DNA of 64,000 nt from Mycolicibacterium vulneris (GCF_002104765.1 NZ_NCXM01000013.1:62001-126000); one strand, 5' to 3'. Shown: positions 47,061 through 55,929, numbered from the stretch's first letter. Numbers and translations: made by a program. The notes: generated by a model not told the origin, from the sequence alone.

Positions 47061-47864
47061 TCAGCGGATGGAGACGAGTTGGTCGATCGAATCCCGGGGT
47101 AAGTCGCCGTCAACGACGGCGGTCACCACCAGCCGGTTCAGCGTGATTGCGCCTCTGTGATTGTCGAGAAACGCGGTGTCGGAGGCATCACGACCAGTGG
47201 CTATCCGCACCAGGCTTTGCCGCGGCGCTAGCAGCGTCGCATCGACAACCCGCCATTGCCCCTCGACAAAAGCCTCGGCCACCGCGTGAAAGTCCATCGG
47301 GTGCAGCCCGGGCGCGTACACCGACACCAGGCGGGCCGGGACGTTGACCGCACGCAGCAGCGCCACCACCAGATGCGCGTAGTCGCGGCACACGCCTGCG
47401 CCGGAGAGCAGGGTTTCCACCGCCCCGTCGATCGGATCGCTTGAGCCGGGCACATAGTTCAGCCTCGTGCCCACCCACGAGCTCACATTCTCCAACAGCG
47501 TTGCCGAATCTCCATAGGTGCCGAATTCGGTTGCGGCGAAACCATAGAACTTATCGGCCTCGGCGTAGCGGCTGGGTCGCAGATACATCGACTGGTCGTA
47601 TTCGTTCACCGGAGCCGGATCGGTTTGACCCACGATCGTCGCCGAGTAGTCGACTCTCAGTGTTCCCACTGCTGCGTCGAACTTGTGGATGCGGTTGCCA
47701 TGTACACCGCTGACTTCCACGGCCTGGATAGGCCGTCCGTCCAAGATGAAGCGCAGCGATTCAAAGACCTCCGTGCGTGGATGCGGGGCAACAGCAATCT
47801 GAAACTCCAGCGTCGTGGGTGCGGTGATGTCGACTTCGATCTCGGCGCCCACTTCGCGTCTCAT
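47061..47864 (-). CDS. Transglutaminase-like (papain-fold) domain protein
   Basis: A 267-residue cytosolic protein. An N-terminal beta domain (about residues 8-90, ending in a Tyr-rich SMYLRPSRYAEAD) precedes the transglutaminase core. The catalytic triad is visible: Cys159 in GAGVCRDYAHL, His193 in MDFHAVAEAFVEG and Asp208 in RVVDAT. Such proteins act as cysteine proteases, amidases or crosslinkers. The C-terminus has RIATGRDASDTAFL, shared with Rv2569c-type proteins. It stands alone with a 610-bp gene-free stretch upstream. Confidence 0.87.
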   Translation of the reverse strand: MRREVGAEIEVDITAPTTLEFQIAVAPHPRTEVFESLRFILDGRPIQAVEVSGVHGNRIHKFDAAVGTLRVDYSATIVGQTDPAPVNEYDQSMYLRPSRYAEADKFYGFAATEFGTYGDSATLLENVSSWVGTRLNYVPGSSDPIDGAVETLLSGAGVCRDYAHLVVALLRAVNVPARLVSVYAPGLHPMDFHAVAEAFVEGQWRVVDATLLAPRQSLVRIATGRDASDTAFLDNHRGAITLNRLVVTAVVDGDLPRDSIDQLVSIR

Positions 47865-48474
47865 GCCGTGATCATCCGCCAGTCGTTCCGGATTCGCCAG
47901 CCGTGCGGCGGCGCGGGGTAGGGATGACGCGTCCCCTGCACATGCCTCATCCAGACCCTAACGCGATCCTTAGCAGGGCCCAAAACGCCTAAATCGTCGG
48001 CGCCGCAACAGTGGTTTGTCAGCGCGTCCGCCCCGCCCAAGATCATCATCATTGCCCGGTAACACCGTCGACAATTGGTCCACGTTCAATCTTCTATCCG
48101 TGCCGCGTATCGCATACCCTGGGAGCCAGCGACCGATTTGAGCAAGTTGCGTTCGTAGTCTGTTGCTAGATGGCCGTTGGTGCGCAACTGTGGTGTTAAG
48201 CAGTCAGCACTAGGCTGGCCGCCGTCGAATCTTCACTGTGTGTACAAACGCAGCACGTCTCTTCGATAGAGCCGGTAATAAGGCGTGGACCTTCGGTCTT
48301 GATGCCCCTTCGCGGGTGAATCACTTTCGGCCGGGTTCGATCCCTGGTCCGGCGGCATGATGTAGCAGAAACCGGGCCGGCAGAGCGTTAGTCGCTCGCG
48401 TCCCTTTGTCCCAGGCCAGATCGGAGTAGGGTGACAACGTATCGGCGGTGTTCCGTTTGTGATCGTCCTGGGTT
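47865..48474. other. 610-bp stretch without a recognised gene
   Basis: It separates the divergent transglutaminase and second DUF5994 genes and should carry both promoters. Just before the DUF5994 leader, GTTC and GGGTTAT lie 16 bases apart (about 48450-48476), a spacing like SigF promoters. A tRNA T-arm-like stretch near 48335 does not extend to a full tRNA. Confidence 0.45.
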
Positions 48475-48531
48475 ATGTCGTCGCCGATTCGAATGATTGG
48501 CCGGTATCGCGGTCAAGACGGGAGCGTCGCG
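48475..48531 (+). promoter_or_regulatory. Conserved DUF5994 leader with hexaloop hairpin (copy 2)
   Basis: The leader starts with the same ATGTCGTCGCCGATTCGAAT and contains the stem TTGGCCG/CGGTCAA (48497-48503 and 48510-48516) around loop GTATCG, then GGGAG before the GTG at 48532. All stem bases equal copy 1; a loop base differs (A for C). A one-base deletion puts the leader ATG in frame with the gene. Confidence 0.6.
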
Positions 48532-49140
48532 GTGACGCTAGGGCAAGCCCGCAACAACTCGAGGTGGGACACCACACGGGGCATCCATCCGGCGCGGTAT
48601 CGGTTGAAACCCACCGCGCGTGGCATCGGGTATGTGGACGGTGCATGGTGGCCATACAGTGATGACCTGATGACGCAACTGCCAGATTTGATCGCAGTTC
48701 TGTCGATGCGTCTGGGCGCGATCAGTTGTGTGATGTACAACAACACCGAATGGAGAATGACGCCCACCGAACTTGTGAGCGGCGGACGCGTGGTCCAACT
48801 CGACGGACACCGCCGCCATCCGTTTAATACGGTCGAAGTCCTTGACTCCAAAGGCAATAAGTTTGGCTTGCTGGTTGTCCCATCTCACCTCGACCCCGAT
48901 CAAGCGCACGGGATTGTGATGGCAGCTGCCGCTCCGGGCAACGTGTCAAGCGTCGATACCCTGCTCATGATCAGCGTGAAAGACCGGGAGAGCCGCACCA
49001 GGAGGGACGCCGCGCGCGAGCGCTGGGAATTCGCAACGCAGGGCAGAACAGCCGATCGTCGGGAACCACCCCGGTCCCGGAGCGGACCTTCCCGTCGTCT
49101 TCCCCCGACGGCCCTCGCGCCTCCATCGCGCCATAGCTAG
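48532..49140 (+). CDS. DUF5994 family protein (2)
   Basis: A 202-residue DUF5994 protein: YRLKPTARGIGYVDGAWWPY, SDDLMTQLPDLIAVLSMRLG, ISCVMYNNTEWRMTPTELV, VVPSHLDPDQAHGIVMAAAA. Beyond the domain (residue 140 onward) it has a basic, Arg/Pro-rich tail that the first copy lacks. I chose the GTG at 48532 because it matches the first copy in place after the shared leader and its GGGAG; an ATG 19 codons earlier is in frame. Its leader is conserved more than its coding part, unlike ordinary paralogues. Confidence 0.8.
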   Translation: MTLGQARNNSRWDTTRGIHPARYRLKPTARGIGYVDGAWWPYSDDLMTQLPDLIAVLSMRLGAISCVMYNNTEWRMTPTELVSGGRVVQLDGHRRHPFNTVEVLDSKGNKFGLLVVPSHLDPDQAHGIVMAAAAPGNVSSVDTLLMISVKDRESRTRRDAARERWEFATQGRTADRREPPRSRSGPSRRLPPTALAPPSRHS

Positions 49141-49312
49141 GGACTCAAGAGTCAACTCATCGCATTGAAGAAGCAACTGGCGCAAGCGAAGTGAACAACT
49201 AGTCACCGACTAAGGCGGCACCGCTGGTGGAGTGGTTCTGTCCGCATCACCGTTGGCAAGTATTGGTAGAGGTTGTGAATCAAGATGTTTCGTTGCAGAA
49301 AGGGGGGCGCTG

Positions 49313-50821
49313 ATGGTTATGCGATTGTCGGGGACTAATGCGCTGTCGCTGCACACAGAGAGCTCGAGGACACCTGCGCACACGGTTACGCTGGTGATCA
49401 TCGATGCGTCCGATCAGCTCAGCCACCAGCGGCTACACCAACTGGTGGCCGCGTCGCTGCCGCAACTGGCGCGATTTCGCAGCCGCCTCGTGACCAAGCC
49501 GCTGGGCGTGGGGCAGCCCGTGTGGGCCGAGATTGACGACTATGACCCTTCTTCGCAAATTCATCGCGCAACGGTTCGCGCTCCCGGCGGTCGGCGAGAG
49601 CTCGCCGATCTCATCGCGGAGTTGAGTGCCGGGCGACAGGATGGCCTTAGCCGGCTGTGGGAAGCGTGGAGTATCAACGGACTGGCAGGCGGCCGGTGGG
49701 CGTTGGCGGTGAAGATGTCGCCTGCACTGAACGACGGGGCCGCAGGGGCAGCGTCCTTGTGGCCGCGGCTGCTGACCGCCGGACCGCACGCCGACCCGGC
49801 CAACAATTTGTCGACCGAGCCTAGCTTAGGCCCGGCGCCCTCCGTCAGCGACCTCGTTACCGACCTGATGACCGAGATCGTCGAAAACCATGTCGCCGGA
49901 ATGTGGCTGATCGCCGAGACAGTATCTGGTGTCCTGCAGGCGGTAAGTGGTCGGCTGCTCCGCATGCGCGTAGGGGCCCCGATGGCCCCGGTGGCATCGT
50001 CGATGAGCGGTCCGGTGCCGCACACAGTGTTCAACGCGCCGCTGACCATGCGGCGCGCAGTGGCCTTCGCCTCGATCCCGCTGGCAGACGTGACGACGGT
50101 CAGCACCGCGTTCGGGGGCAGCATCACCAACGTTGTTCTAGCTGCCTGCACACTGTCATTGCGCGCATGGCTGCAACGGCACGACAACGTACCCGACGAT
50201 CCGCTGCTGATGCGGATGCCGTTCGAGCTACCAGTCACGTATCCCCCTAGGGTTGGCAGGGCGTTGACTATCGGGCGGCTTCGCATCCCGGTACACCTCG
50301 ACGACCCTGTGCAGGTCCTCGCCAATCTCCATACCGCCACCGAAAGACTGAACGCGATCCGGGGCCGCGACAACGGAAGTAGGTCTTCCACAATCGATTT
50401 GGAGAGCATGGCCTCGCTTGTGCCGCCGGCCATAGCTCAGGTGGGTATGCAGCTCTACACGGGATCAGGCCTGCGGCATCAGCTCAGGCCGATCTGTCAC
50501 GGCAGTGTCTCCTCCATTGCCGTTGAGCCGGTGCCGGCGTACTGCGCCGGCGCCAAGGTCGTCGGCATGCATACGGTGGCGCCCCTAGCCGAGGAAAGTG
50601 GGTTAAACATTGCGCTGACCTGCCGTGGTGATGAGCTGGATGTGAGCGTGTGTGTGTGCCCGGACAATGTGCCTGCGGTCGACGATATCGCGACCGGGAT
50701 CATGCATTCTGTCGATATTCTGCTGGCGGCCGCACAGGAATCTCCTCGCGGGCAGGGCCGTTCCGTCGTCACAGAGATGACGTCACACCCCGCGAATCGT
50801 TCACGCAGCCAGCCCTATTGA
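49313..50821 (+). CDS. WS/DGAT-family protein with degenerate acyltransferase motif
   Basis: A 502-residue protein of the wax-ester-synthase/diacylglycerol-acyltransferase family. It starts MRLSGTNALSLHTESSRTPA, and the C-terminal WES_acyltransf domain is recognisable (VVLAACTLSLRAWLQRH, PVTYPPRVGRALTIGRLRIP, CHGSVSSIAVEPVP). The catalytic HHxxxDG, expected near residue 136, reads SPALNDG (S136-P137-x3-D141-G142): both histidines are lost while Asp-Gly stays. Acyl transfer by the usual mechanism is therefore unlikely. The ATG follows AAGGGGGG. The role may be non-catalytic lipid binding. Confidence 0.82.
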   Translation: MVMRLSGTNALSLHTESSRTPAHTVTLVIIDASDQLSHQRLHQLVAASLPQLARFRSRLVTKPLGVGQPVWAEIDDYDPSSQIHRATVRAPGGRRELADLIAELSAGRQDGLSRLWEAWSINGLAGGRWALAVKMSPALNDGAAGAASLWPRLLTAGPHADPANNLSTEPSLGPAPSVSDLVTDLMTEIVENHVAGMWLIAETVSGVLQAVSGRLLRMRVGAPMAPVASSMSGPVPHTVFNAPLTMRRAVAFASIPLADVTTVSTAFGGSITNVVLAACTLSLRAWLQRHDNVPDDPLLMRMPFELPVTYPPRVGRALTIGRLRIPVHLDDPVQVLANLHTATERLNAIRGRDNGSRSSTIDLESMASLVPPAIAQVGMQLYTGSGLRHQLRPICHGSVSSIAVEPVPAYCAGAKVVGMHTVAPLAEESGLNIALTCRGDELDVSVCVCPDNVPAVDDIATGIMHSVDILLAAAQESPRGQGRSVVTEMTSHPANRSRSQPY

Positions 50822-51043
50822 TGGCTCGCGTCGACCAATAGCATTGCCGGCCAAAACTTTTAACTCGTTGATTACGTTGTCGAGGTCGATTTGTTCGGCA
50901 GCCAGACTCGCGTAATCACTCGGCCGCTCATCTCCCGACAGCTGCGGCAGCAGCTCGATCGTCGCTGACGCCAATATGCCCAATGCGCCGAGGACCTCGG
51001 CGGCCACTGCATGATCACTAGTCCACCAGACGGCGGCATTCAC
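50801..51043 (-). CDS. Hypothetical protein (80 aa)
   Basis: An 80-residue mostly helical protein from a GTG start: TSDHAVAAEVLGALGILASA, then LPQLSGDERPSDYASLAAEQ and IDLDNVINELKVLAGNAIGR. It overlaps the tail of the WS/DGAT-like gene by 21 bases, convergent. It has no signal peptide or known motif. The composition is protein-like, but support is only moderate. Confidence 0.5.
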   Translation of the reverse strand: MNAAVWWTSDHAVAAEVLGALGILASATIELLPQLSGDERPSDYASLAAEQIDLDNVINELKVLAGNAIGRREPSIGLAA

Positions 51044-51156
51044 GTCTGCTGGCGCATACCGCTGCAGGACCGTGCCTCCATACGACAGCGGTGGCCACGT
51101 TTTAGACCGCTCGGACGCTATACGTGTGAGGAAATGCCCCTCCTCCGGGAAACGAG

Positions 51157-51597
51157 TTACTCTTCGGCGGGATGTCGTTTGGTTGCGGTCATCTCACGAG
51201 AGATTTCGGCTTGCTCGCGCAAGTATTCCGCGCGTTCCCGCCGGTCACCGGCTGCCAAGCGGTCCGCGTGGTCGGCTGTGCGGCGGAGTCGCTCGCGTTC
51301 GCGCTCCGCAGCCGTGCCCTCCCGCTCATCAGCGACCCGCTCGCGTGTGTCTGCACTCTGCTCTCGGTCGCCAGCGATCCGGTCTCGCTCGTCAGCGGTC
51401 TGGTCTCGCTCGTCAGCGATCCGGTCTCGCTCGTCGGCGATCCGGTCTCGCTCGTCAACGAGCCACTCGCGTTTTTGTAGGTCGGCGTCGCGTTGCACGA
51501 GAGCCTTTTCGCGCTCATCGACCTCGGCGGCCCGGTGATCGAGCTCACCGTGCGTGTCGGCATGCTCCTCGCCGATCAATCGCCCTCTCCTCTTCAC
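51157..51597 (-). CDS. Coiled-coil protein with heptad repeats
   Basis: A 146-residue highly charged protein. The central part repeats a seven-residue unit, DERDRIA, with variants DERDQTA and DREQSAD, flanked by DEREKALVQRDADLQKREWL and RERLRRTADHADRLAAGDRR. The heptads predict one long coiled coil with no signal or membrane segment. Similar charged coiled-coil proteins occur in mycobacteria next to ANTAR and stress genes. The DNA repeat under the heptads (51374-51457) makes the copy number likely to vary between strains. Confidence 0.68.
   Translation of the reverse strand: MKRRGRLIGEEHADTHGELDHRAAEVDEREKALVQRDADLQKREWLVDERDRIADERDRIADERDQTADERDRIAGDREQSADTRERVADEREGTAAERERERLRRTADHADRLAAGDRRERAEYLREQAEISREMTATKRHPAEE
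51374..51457. repeat. 21-bp tandem repeat, four copies
   Basis: Four units of 21 bp (51374, 51395, 51416, 51437), for example GCGATCCGGTCTCGCTCGTC plus one base. Units 1 and 4 are identical, unit 3 differs at one base and unit 2 at two. Each encodes one heptad on the minus strand. The near identity points to recent slippage or unequal recombination. Confidence 0.85.
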
Positions 51598-52090
51598 GAG
51601 CCGTTTCGGACTTGTACGCGCTCGATCTTCGCCGTATCGGAACTGTGCTGTGGATAGGTCCGAACCTCGCCTTCTTAACCCCTACACCGGGGGACAACGC
51701 CGTTCAAGTGCCGATGGACCTTCACGCTGCGCGGTAGAGGCCGTCGCGGGGGCGGTGGAGGTATGTCAGTTGATGGGCTCGACGCGGAGCACCAATCAAG
51801 TCGGCGAGATAACGCCGGCCCGCGGGTTCGAAGTGCATACCTTTGAGCCGCAGCTGCGGGAATTGCTGCGGCTACATCACGCAAGGGTTTTCATCATGTC
51901 TGGTCATGCCGGCCGTGCCCACGGGCCGCACCCAAGGTCAATCCAGGTCAATGAAAAGTTGACTGCACCAGCCCACCACCGAGGCATCCCACGCCGTCGA
52001 CTTCTCACGCTGCGGCCCGGGGGCTTCTGCCGTAGCGTTACCTGCACGTCGCGGCATCATTCGGACGGACGCCGGTCGCGGAGGGTAACC

Positions 52091-52327
52091 ATGTTGACTG
52101 TCGTGTCCCGCATCCTTCTTCCTGTGCTGGTGACCGGACTCATCGCGGCGCTGATTTCGGCGAGTAACGCCTCGCCGATCACCGCGGTGGCATGCAACAA
52201 GATCACCGCCAAATGGTCGTCGGTGTGGATTTTCATGCCGGACTGTCCGCCGTCGGCCGCTCCGCCACCGGCACCGTCCTCGCCGGCCCCGGCGCCCGGC
52301 CCGGCGACACCAGAACCGCCGCACTGA
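52091..52327 (+). CDS. Small membrane or exported protein, Pro-rich tail (78 aa)
   Basis: A 78-residue protein with the hydrophobic segment LLPVLVTGLIAALISASNAS near the start, then CNKITAKWSSVWIFMPDCPP and a Pro/Ala tail (PPPAPSSPAPAPGPATPEPP). Two Cys could form a disulfide outside the membrane. GGAGGGTAACC precedes the ATG, a good ribosome site. No family is recognised. Confidence 0.55.
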   Translation: MLTVVSRILLPVLVTGLIAALISASNASPITAVACNKITAKWSSVWIFMPDCPPSAAPPPAPSSPAPAPGPATPEPPH

Positions 52328-52375
52328 ACCACGTCGCCCTTGCCTGATCGCGCCGGCTAAGCCACCCTGAACTGC

Positions 52376-52813
52376 ATGAGTAAGGTGAGCCTAACTACGG
52401 AGCTGCCGATCCCGGTCGAGACGGCCTCCGCCTTGGCGCGCAAGCCCGAGTTGATGAAGCACGTCCTCAGCCCGGTGCTGCGGGCTTACCGCCTCGAGGT
52501 CCCCGAGCGCATCGAGGTCGGCACTCAGGGATCGGCACGGCTCTGGTGGTTCGGCGTCATCCCGGGATGGACGCATCACCTGACCATCAAGCGACTCGAC
52601 CCGACCGAGATCTACACCAACGAGCACGGCGGACCCGTCCACACTTGGAATCACCGCCTGACGTTCGAACCCATCGACGACCGCAGCTGCCGCTACACCG
52701 ACGAGATCGAAACCGACGACGGCGTGCACGGTCTGCTCACCCGCGCCTTCGTCCGGGTCATGTTCCGCCACCGGCACCGGCGGTGGCGCAAGCTGGCGCA
52801 GATCCTGCATTGA
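52376..52813 (+). CDS. SRPBCC (START-like) ligand-binding fold protein
   Basis: A 145-residue soluble protein: VSLTTELPIPVETASALARK, then LWWFGVIPGWTHHLTIKRLD, HTWNHRLTFEPIDDRSCRYT, DEIETDDGVHGLLTRAFVRV and a basic end (FRHRHRRWRKL). The strand order and the long C-terminal helix fit the START/Bet v1-like SRPBCC superfamily, which binds hydrophobic ligands. It precedes a small zinc-ribbon-like gene by 20 bases and may be in one unit with it. Confidence 0.75.
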   Translation: MSKVSLTTELPIPVETASALARKPELMKHVLSPVLRAYRLEVPERIEVGTQGSARLWWFGVIPGWTHHLTIKRLDPTEIYTNEHGGPVHTWNHRLTFEPIDDRSCRYTDEIETDDGVHGLLTRAFVRVMFRHRHRRWRKLAQILH

Positions 52814-52833
52814 CAGCGAGAGGATGGTGAACC

Positions 52834-53127
52834 ATGGTCGGCAACCAAGAGGGCGTCGGCATGCTCAAACTCGAATGCCCGCAAAGCCATCCCGTCGGCC
52901 GCATCCTCAAGGACGCCCCGCATCAGGCCGTGCAGTTCGACCCCGGGGCCCAGGTCGGGCCGCGCCGGTTCTGGCCTGACGAGCACGAACAGCCGAACTT
53001 CACAACGCGCTGCAGGTTCTGCGATAAGCCGGTGGGGGACACCACGTCCACCCTGCAAACCAGACTCGCTTCGGTGCTCGCCGATGCGTCCGCGAGGGCC
53101 GAGACGGCGACGCTGCCTTACGTGTAG
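52834..53127 (+). CDS. Hypothetical protein with a Cys-x2-Cys knuckle (97 aa)
   Basis: A 97-residue soluble protein: GMLKLECPQSHPVGRILKDA, then FWPDEHEQPNFTTRCRFCDK with a CRFC pair near residue 66. One Cys near residue 14 and His residues may complete a metal site. The C-terminal helix is LASVLADASARAETATLPYV. I do not recognise the family. It is just downstream of the SRPBCC gene. Confidence 0.62.
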   Translation: MVGNQEGVGMLKLECPQSHPVGRILKDAPHQAVQFDPGAQVGPRRFWPDEHEQPNFTTRCRFCDKPVGDTTSTLQTRLASVLADASARAETATLPYV

Positions 53128-53222
53128 GCGCCCGGCACCGCGGATACCGTAAGAGCCGTAGCGGCGTTGCGGCGCGACGTACCCGCGGCGACGCTGATCA
53201 GAGAGGAGTCCTCATCGGGCCG

Positions 53223-53543
53223 GTGCGCACCCGCGACCTGATGTTCACCGGGAGGGTGCTCACCGCGGTCGAAGCCCTCGACTGGGGCCTGGTCACCCGT
53301 GTGGTGCCGCACGAGGGCCTCCTGGACGCGGCGAAAGACATTCTCGCGCAATGCTGTCGAACCGCGCCGCGCGCCCGCGGCGTCATCAAGTCCAGCATCG
53401 ACAACTACCTGGGCCTCTATGACCGCATCGGCATGACCGCCAGCCTGTCCGACGCCGAGGCCATCGAGGGCTTCCGCTCGTTCAAGGAACGCCGCTCACC
53501 CGACTGGGTGCACCCCGAGCTGCGTATCGAGGGACGGCTATAA
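53223..53543 (+). pseudogene. Enoyl-CoA hydratase, C-terminal half only
   Basis: The frame from GTG 53223 encodes 106 residues of the last part of a crotonase: RDLMFTGRVLTAVEALDWGL, VTRVVPHEGLLDAAKDILAQ, ARGVIKSSIDNYLGLY, EGFRSFKERRSPDW. The CoA-binding and active-site half that should come before is missing. Upstream DNA in frame reads only GPVR before it becomes unrelated, so this is a truncated remnant. It may still be transcribed, as its frame is intact. Confidence 0.7.
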
Positions 53544-53632
53544 GTCGATCCACTCGCCGTGCGGGGCGACCCCGGTCAGGCCGCCCAGCACGCTGATCGC
53601 ACCGTCGCGCCGCGCCGCATCCACGCGAGTGT

Positions 53633-55192
53633 TCATATGCCGCGCGCCCGGTCGCGCCAAAATGGTTCGCGCAGCTCAGTTTTCAGGATCTTTCCGCTGG
53701 CGTTGCGGGGGAGTTCCGCCACGAAGTCGACCGTGCGCGGACATTTGAAGCCGGCCAGGTGCTGTCGGCAGAACTCGATGATGTCTTTCGCGTCGACCTC
53801 GCCGTCGGTCACCACGATCGCCTTGACGGATTCGCCCCAAAAATCGTCGGGCACCCCGATCACCGCCGCGTCCTCGACGGCGGGATGTTCGATGAGCACG
53901 CTTTCCACCTCGGGGCCGTACACGTTTTCGCCGCCGGTGATGATCATGTCCTTGATGCGGTCTTCGATGTAGACGTAGCCGTCGGCGTCCAGGCGCCCGA
54001 TGTCTCCGGTGCGCACCCAGTCGCCGGCGGTGATCGTCTCGGCCGTCGCGTCCGGCCGGTTGAGGTAGCCGGTCATGTTCTGGTTGCTGCGCACCCACAC
54101 CTCGCCGGATTCCCCGGGCGGCAACGGGTTTCCGGTCTCGGGGTCGACGACGCGAATCTCGCAGCCCAGCACCGCCTTTCCGGCCGCCAGCTGCAGTTCG
54201 GGCCGCGCGGCATCGCGGTGATCGTCGTCGGACAGCGCGGTGACCGCGCCGCACAATTCCGTCTGCCCGTACACCTGCACGAATTTCGTGTCGGGCCACG
54301 TGGACAGCGCCCGGTGCAGCAAGGGCAGCGGCATCGGTGCGGCGCCGTAGACGATGTAGCGCAAGCCGGCGATCGCGGCGGTCGCCGCCTCATCCGCATC
54401 CAGGAACCGGGCGATCACCGGCGGGACTAAGAACGCGTGGGTGGCGCCCGCGCGCACCGCCCCGATCAGCGTCGCGGCGTCAGGTTCGCGCGTTATGAAT
54501 GTCGTTGCCCCGGAACGGATTCCGAACAAGGCGTAGCCGATCCCGCCGACATGAAACAAGGGCATGGCGACCAGATTCGCGTCGGCACCGGCGAAGGGAA
54601 ACGCCGGAGCCAGGTTGGACGCGTGATTGACCAGCGCCCGCTGGCTGAGCAGCACGCCCTTGGGGCGGCCGGTGGTGCCGGAGCTGTAGATCACCAGCGC
54701 GGTCTCGTTCTCGTCGACGCTCGGGGCGGGCTGCGTCGGCACCGCCGCGGCGAGCAGCGATTCGTACTCGTCGCCGATCTCGATGATGCGTTGCACGCCC
54801 GGCGCCCGCTCGGCGGCCGCCTCGGCCGCGGCGCGCAGCTCGGTGCCGACCAGCAGCACGCGGGCGCCGCTGTCGGCCAGGACGTGCACGAGTTCGTCGC
54901 CGATCACTCGCCAATTGAGCACGGTGGTGACCACGCCGATGGAGGCGCCCGCGATGAGCACTTCGAGGCAGGCGGGGTGGTTCTTGTCCAGGAAGGCCAC
55001 GCACTGGCCCCGCTCCAGGCCGGCCTCGCGCAGCGCCCCGGCCGTGCGACGAATCCGCGAGCTCCACTCCGCCCAGGACCACTGGCGCTCGCCGAAGCGG
55101 ATGGCGATCGCGTCGGGCCGCTGCTGTGCGTGTCGTTCCACGATGCCGGCGAGCGTCTCCGCCGTGCTGTTCGTCGTGTCGGCTGGCGGCAT
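53633..55192 (-). CDS. Acyl-CoA synthetase (FadD type)
   Basis: A 519-residue ANL enzyme. Motifs: ALVIYSSGTTGRPKGVLLSQ near residue 160, QVYGQTELCGAVTALSDDD near residue 298, WVRTGDIGRLDADGYVYIED near residue 390, then IITGGENVYGPEVESVLIEH and the catalytic Lys in LPRNASGKILKTELREPFW. It should activate a fatty or steroid-side-chain acid as acyl-CoA. I chose the ATG at 55192, just after GAGGGG; GTG 55219 is an alternative. A truncated crotonase gene converges on its end. Confidence 0.9.
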   Translation of the reverse strand: MPPADTTNSTAETLAGIVERHAQQRPDAIAIRFGERQWSWAEWSSRIRRTAGALREAGLERGQCVAFLDKNHPACLEVLIAGASIGVVTTVLNWRVIGDELVHVLADSGARVLLVGTELRAAAEAAAERAPGVQRIIEIGDEYESLLAAAVPTQPAPSVDENETALVIYSSGTTGRPKGVLLSQRALVNHASNLAPAFPFAGADANLVAMPLFHVGGIGYALFGIRSGATTFITREPDAATLIGAVRAGATHAFLVPPVIARFLDADEAATAAIAGLRYIVYGAAPMPLPLLHRALSTWPDTKFVQVYGQTELCGAVTALSDDDHRDAARPELQLAAGKAVLGCEIRVVDPETGNPLPPGESGEVWVRSNQNMTGYLNRPDATAETITAGDWVRTGDIGRLDADGYVYIEDRIKDMIITGGENVYGPEVESVLIEHPAVEDAAVIGVPDDFWGESVKAIVVTDGEVDAKDIIEFCRQHLAGFKCPRTVDFVAELPRNASGKILKTELREPFWRDRARGI

Positions 55193-55285
55193 GGACCCCT
55201 CTTCGTTCGATTTGTTCACGTTGTTAATACGCGGTCGGTCGCGCGCACGCCACGCCGACCCTGGCCGGCGCAGGTCGCTAGCGCC

Positions 55286-55689
55286 TCACTCCATGGAGCC
55301 GATCATCATTCCGCCGTCGCCGGCGGCCTGGGTGGTCGCGCTGCTGTCCCGTCGGAAGTCGATGAACGCCGATCGGCCGTTCGAGGTGTTGAGCAGCTCG
55401 GTGAACGTGCCGATCACCGGAATCGTGCCCTGCGGGTTCACCACGGTCGCGGTGTAGTTGACGAAGGCTTGTTGCTGGAAGTTGGCGCCGGGCAGCGGCT
55501 TGGTGTCGGGCGGGTTCAGGCGGTTCGTATCGGTCAAGATGGCCGGGGCGCCGCTGCTGAATTGGTCGATGTCGGCCTGCAGCAGTCGTCGGACGCCAGC
55601 GTGATCGCGGCGGCGTGCTCGGCCCGGTTGGCCGAGCAGGCCAGGACGACCACGGCGATCACGGCGGCCCCAAACTGAGTTACTGACAT
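55286..55689 (-). pseudogene. Exported/lipoprotein-like gene with a frameshift
   Basis: From ATG 55689 (AGGA upstream) the frame reads MSVTQFGAAVIAVVVLACSA, NRAEHAAAITLASDD: a lipoprotein-type signal with VLAC. It then runs into a stop within 20 codons. The other frame continues naturally from LLQADIDQFSSGAPAILTDT to NFQQQAFVNYTATVVNPQGT and FIDFRRDSSATTQAAGDG, stopping at 55286. Joining the two near 55583 needs one base and gives a protein of about 134 residues. This could be a real mutation or an assembly error. No family is recognised. Confidence 0.62.
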
Positions 55690-55929
55690 CGTTGTTCCTA
55701 ACGCCGTCGGCCGCTGCGAAATTCGCCCGTGGGCCTATCGTCCTCCAGCGGCGGCCGGCAATGTCCAAGTCGAGTTTGCTGTAGCTCGATACAGCCCACC
55801 TATCAAAACCTCAAACGAGTCTGTAAAGCACACGGCGCGAACAGATTTGACGCCAATCCCGATGTTCGGCGGGGCGGTGTGTCACCATGACTGGGCCGAC
55901 CGGCCTGACCACTCAGACAAGGATCCGAC

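Noticed and set aside
48330..48360. tRNA T-arm-like GGGTTCGATCCCTGGTC stretch
   Set aside because: No matching D arm, anticodon arm or 5' acceptor strand upstream; at most a fragment.
51172..51480. Plus-strand ORF with LVSDPVSLV repeats
   Set aside because: Antisense reading of the 21-bp repeat; the minus-strand heptad coiled coil is the better coding choice.
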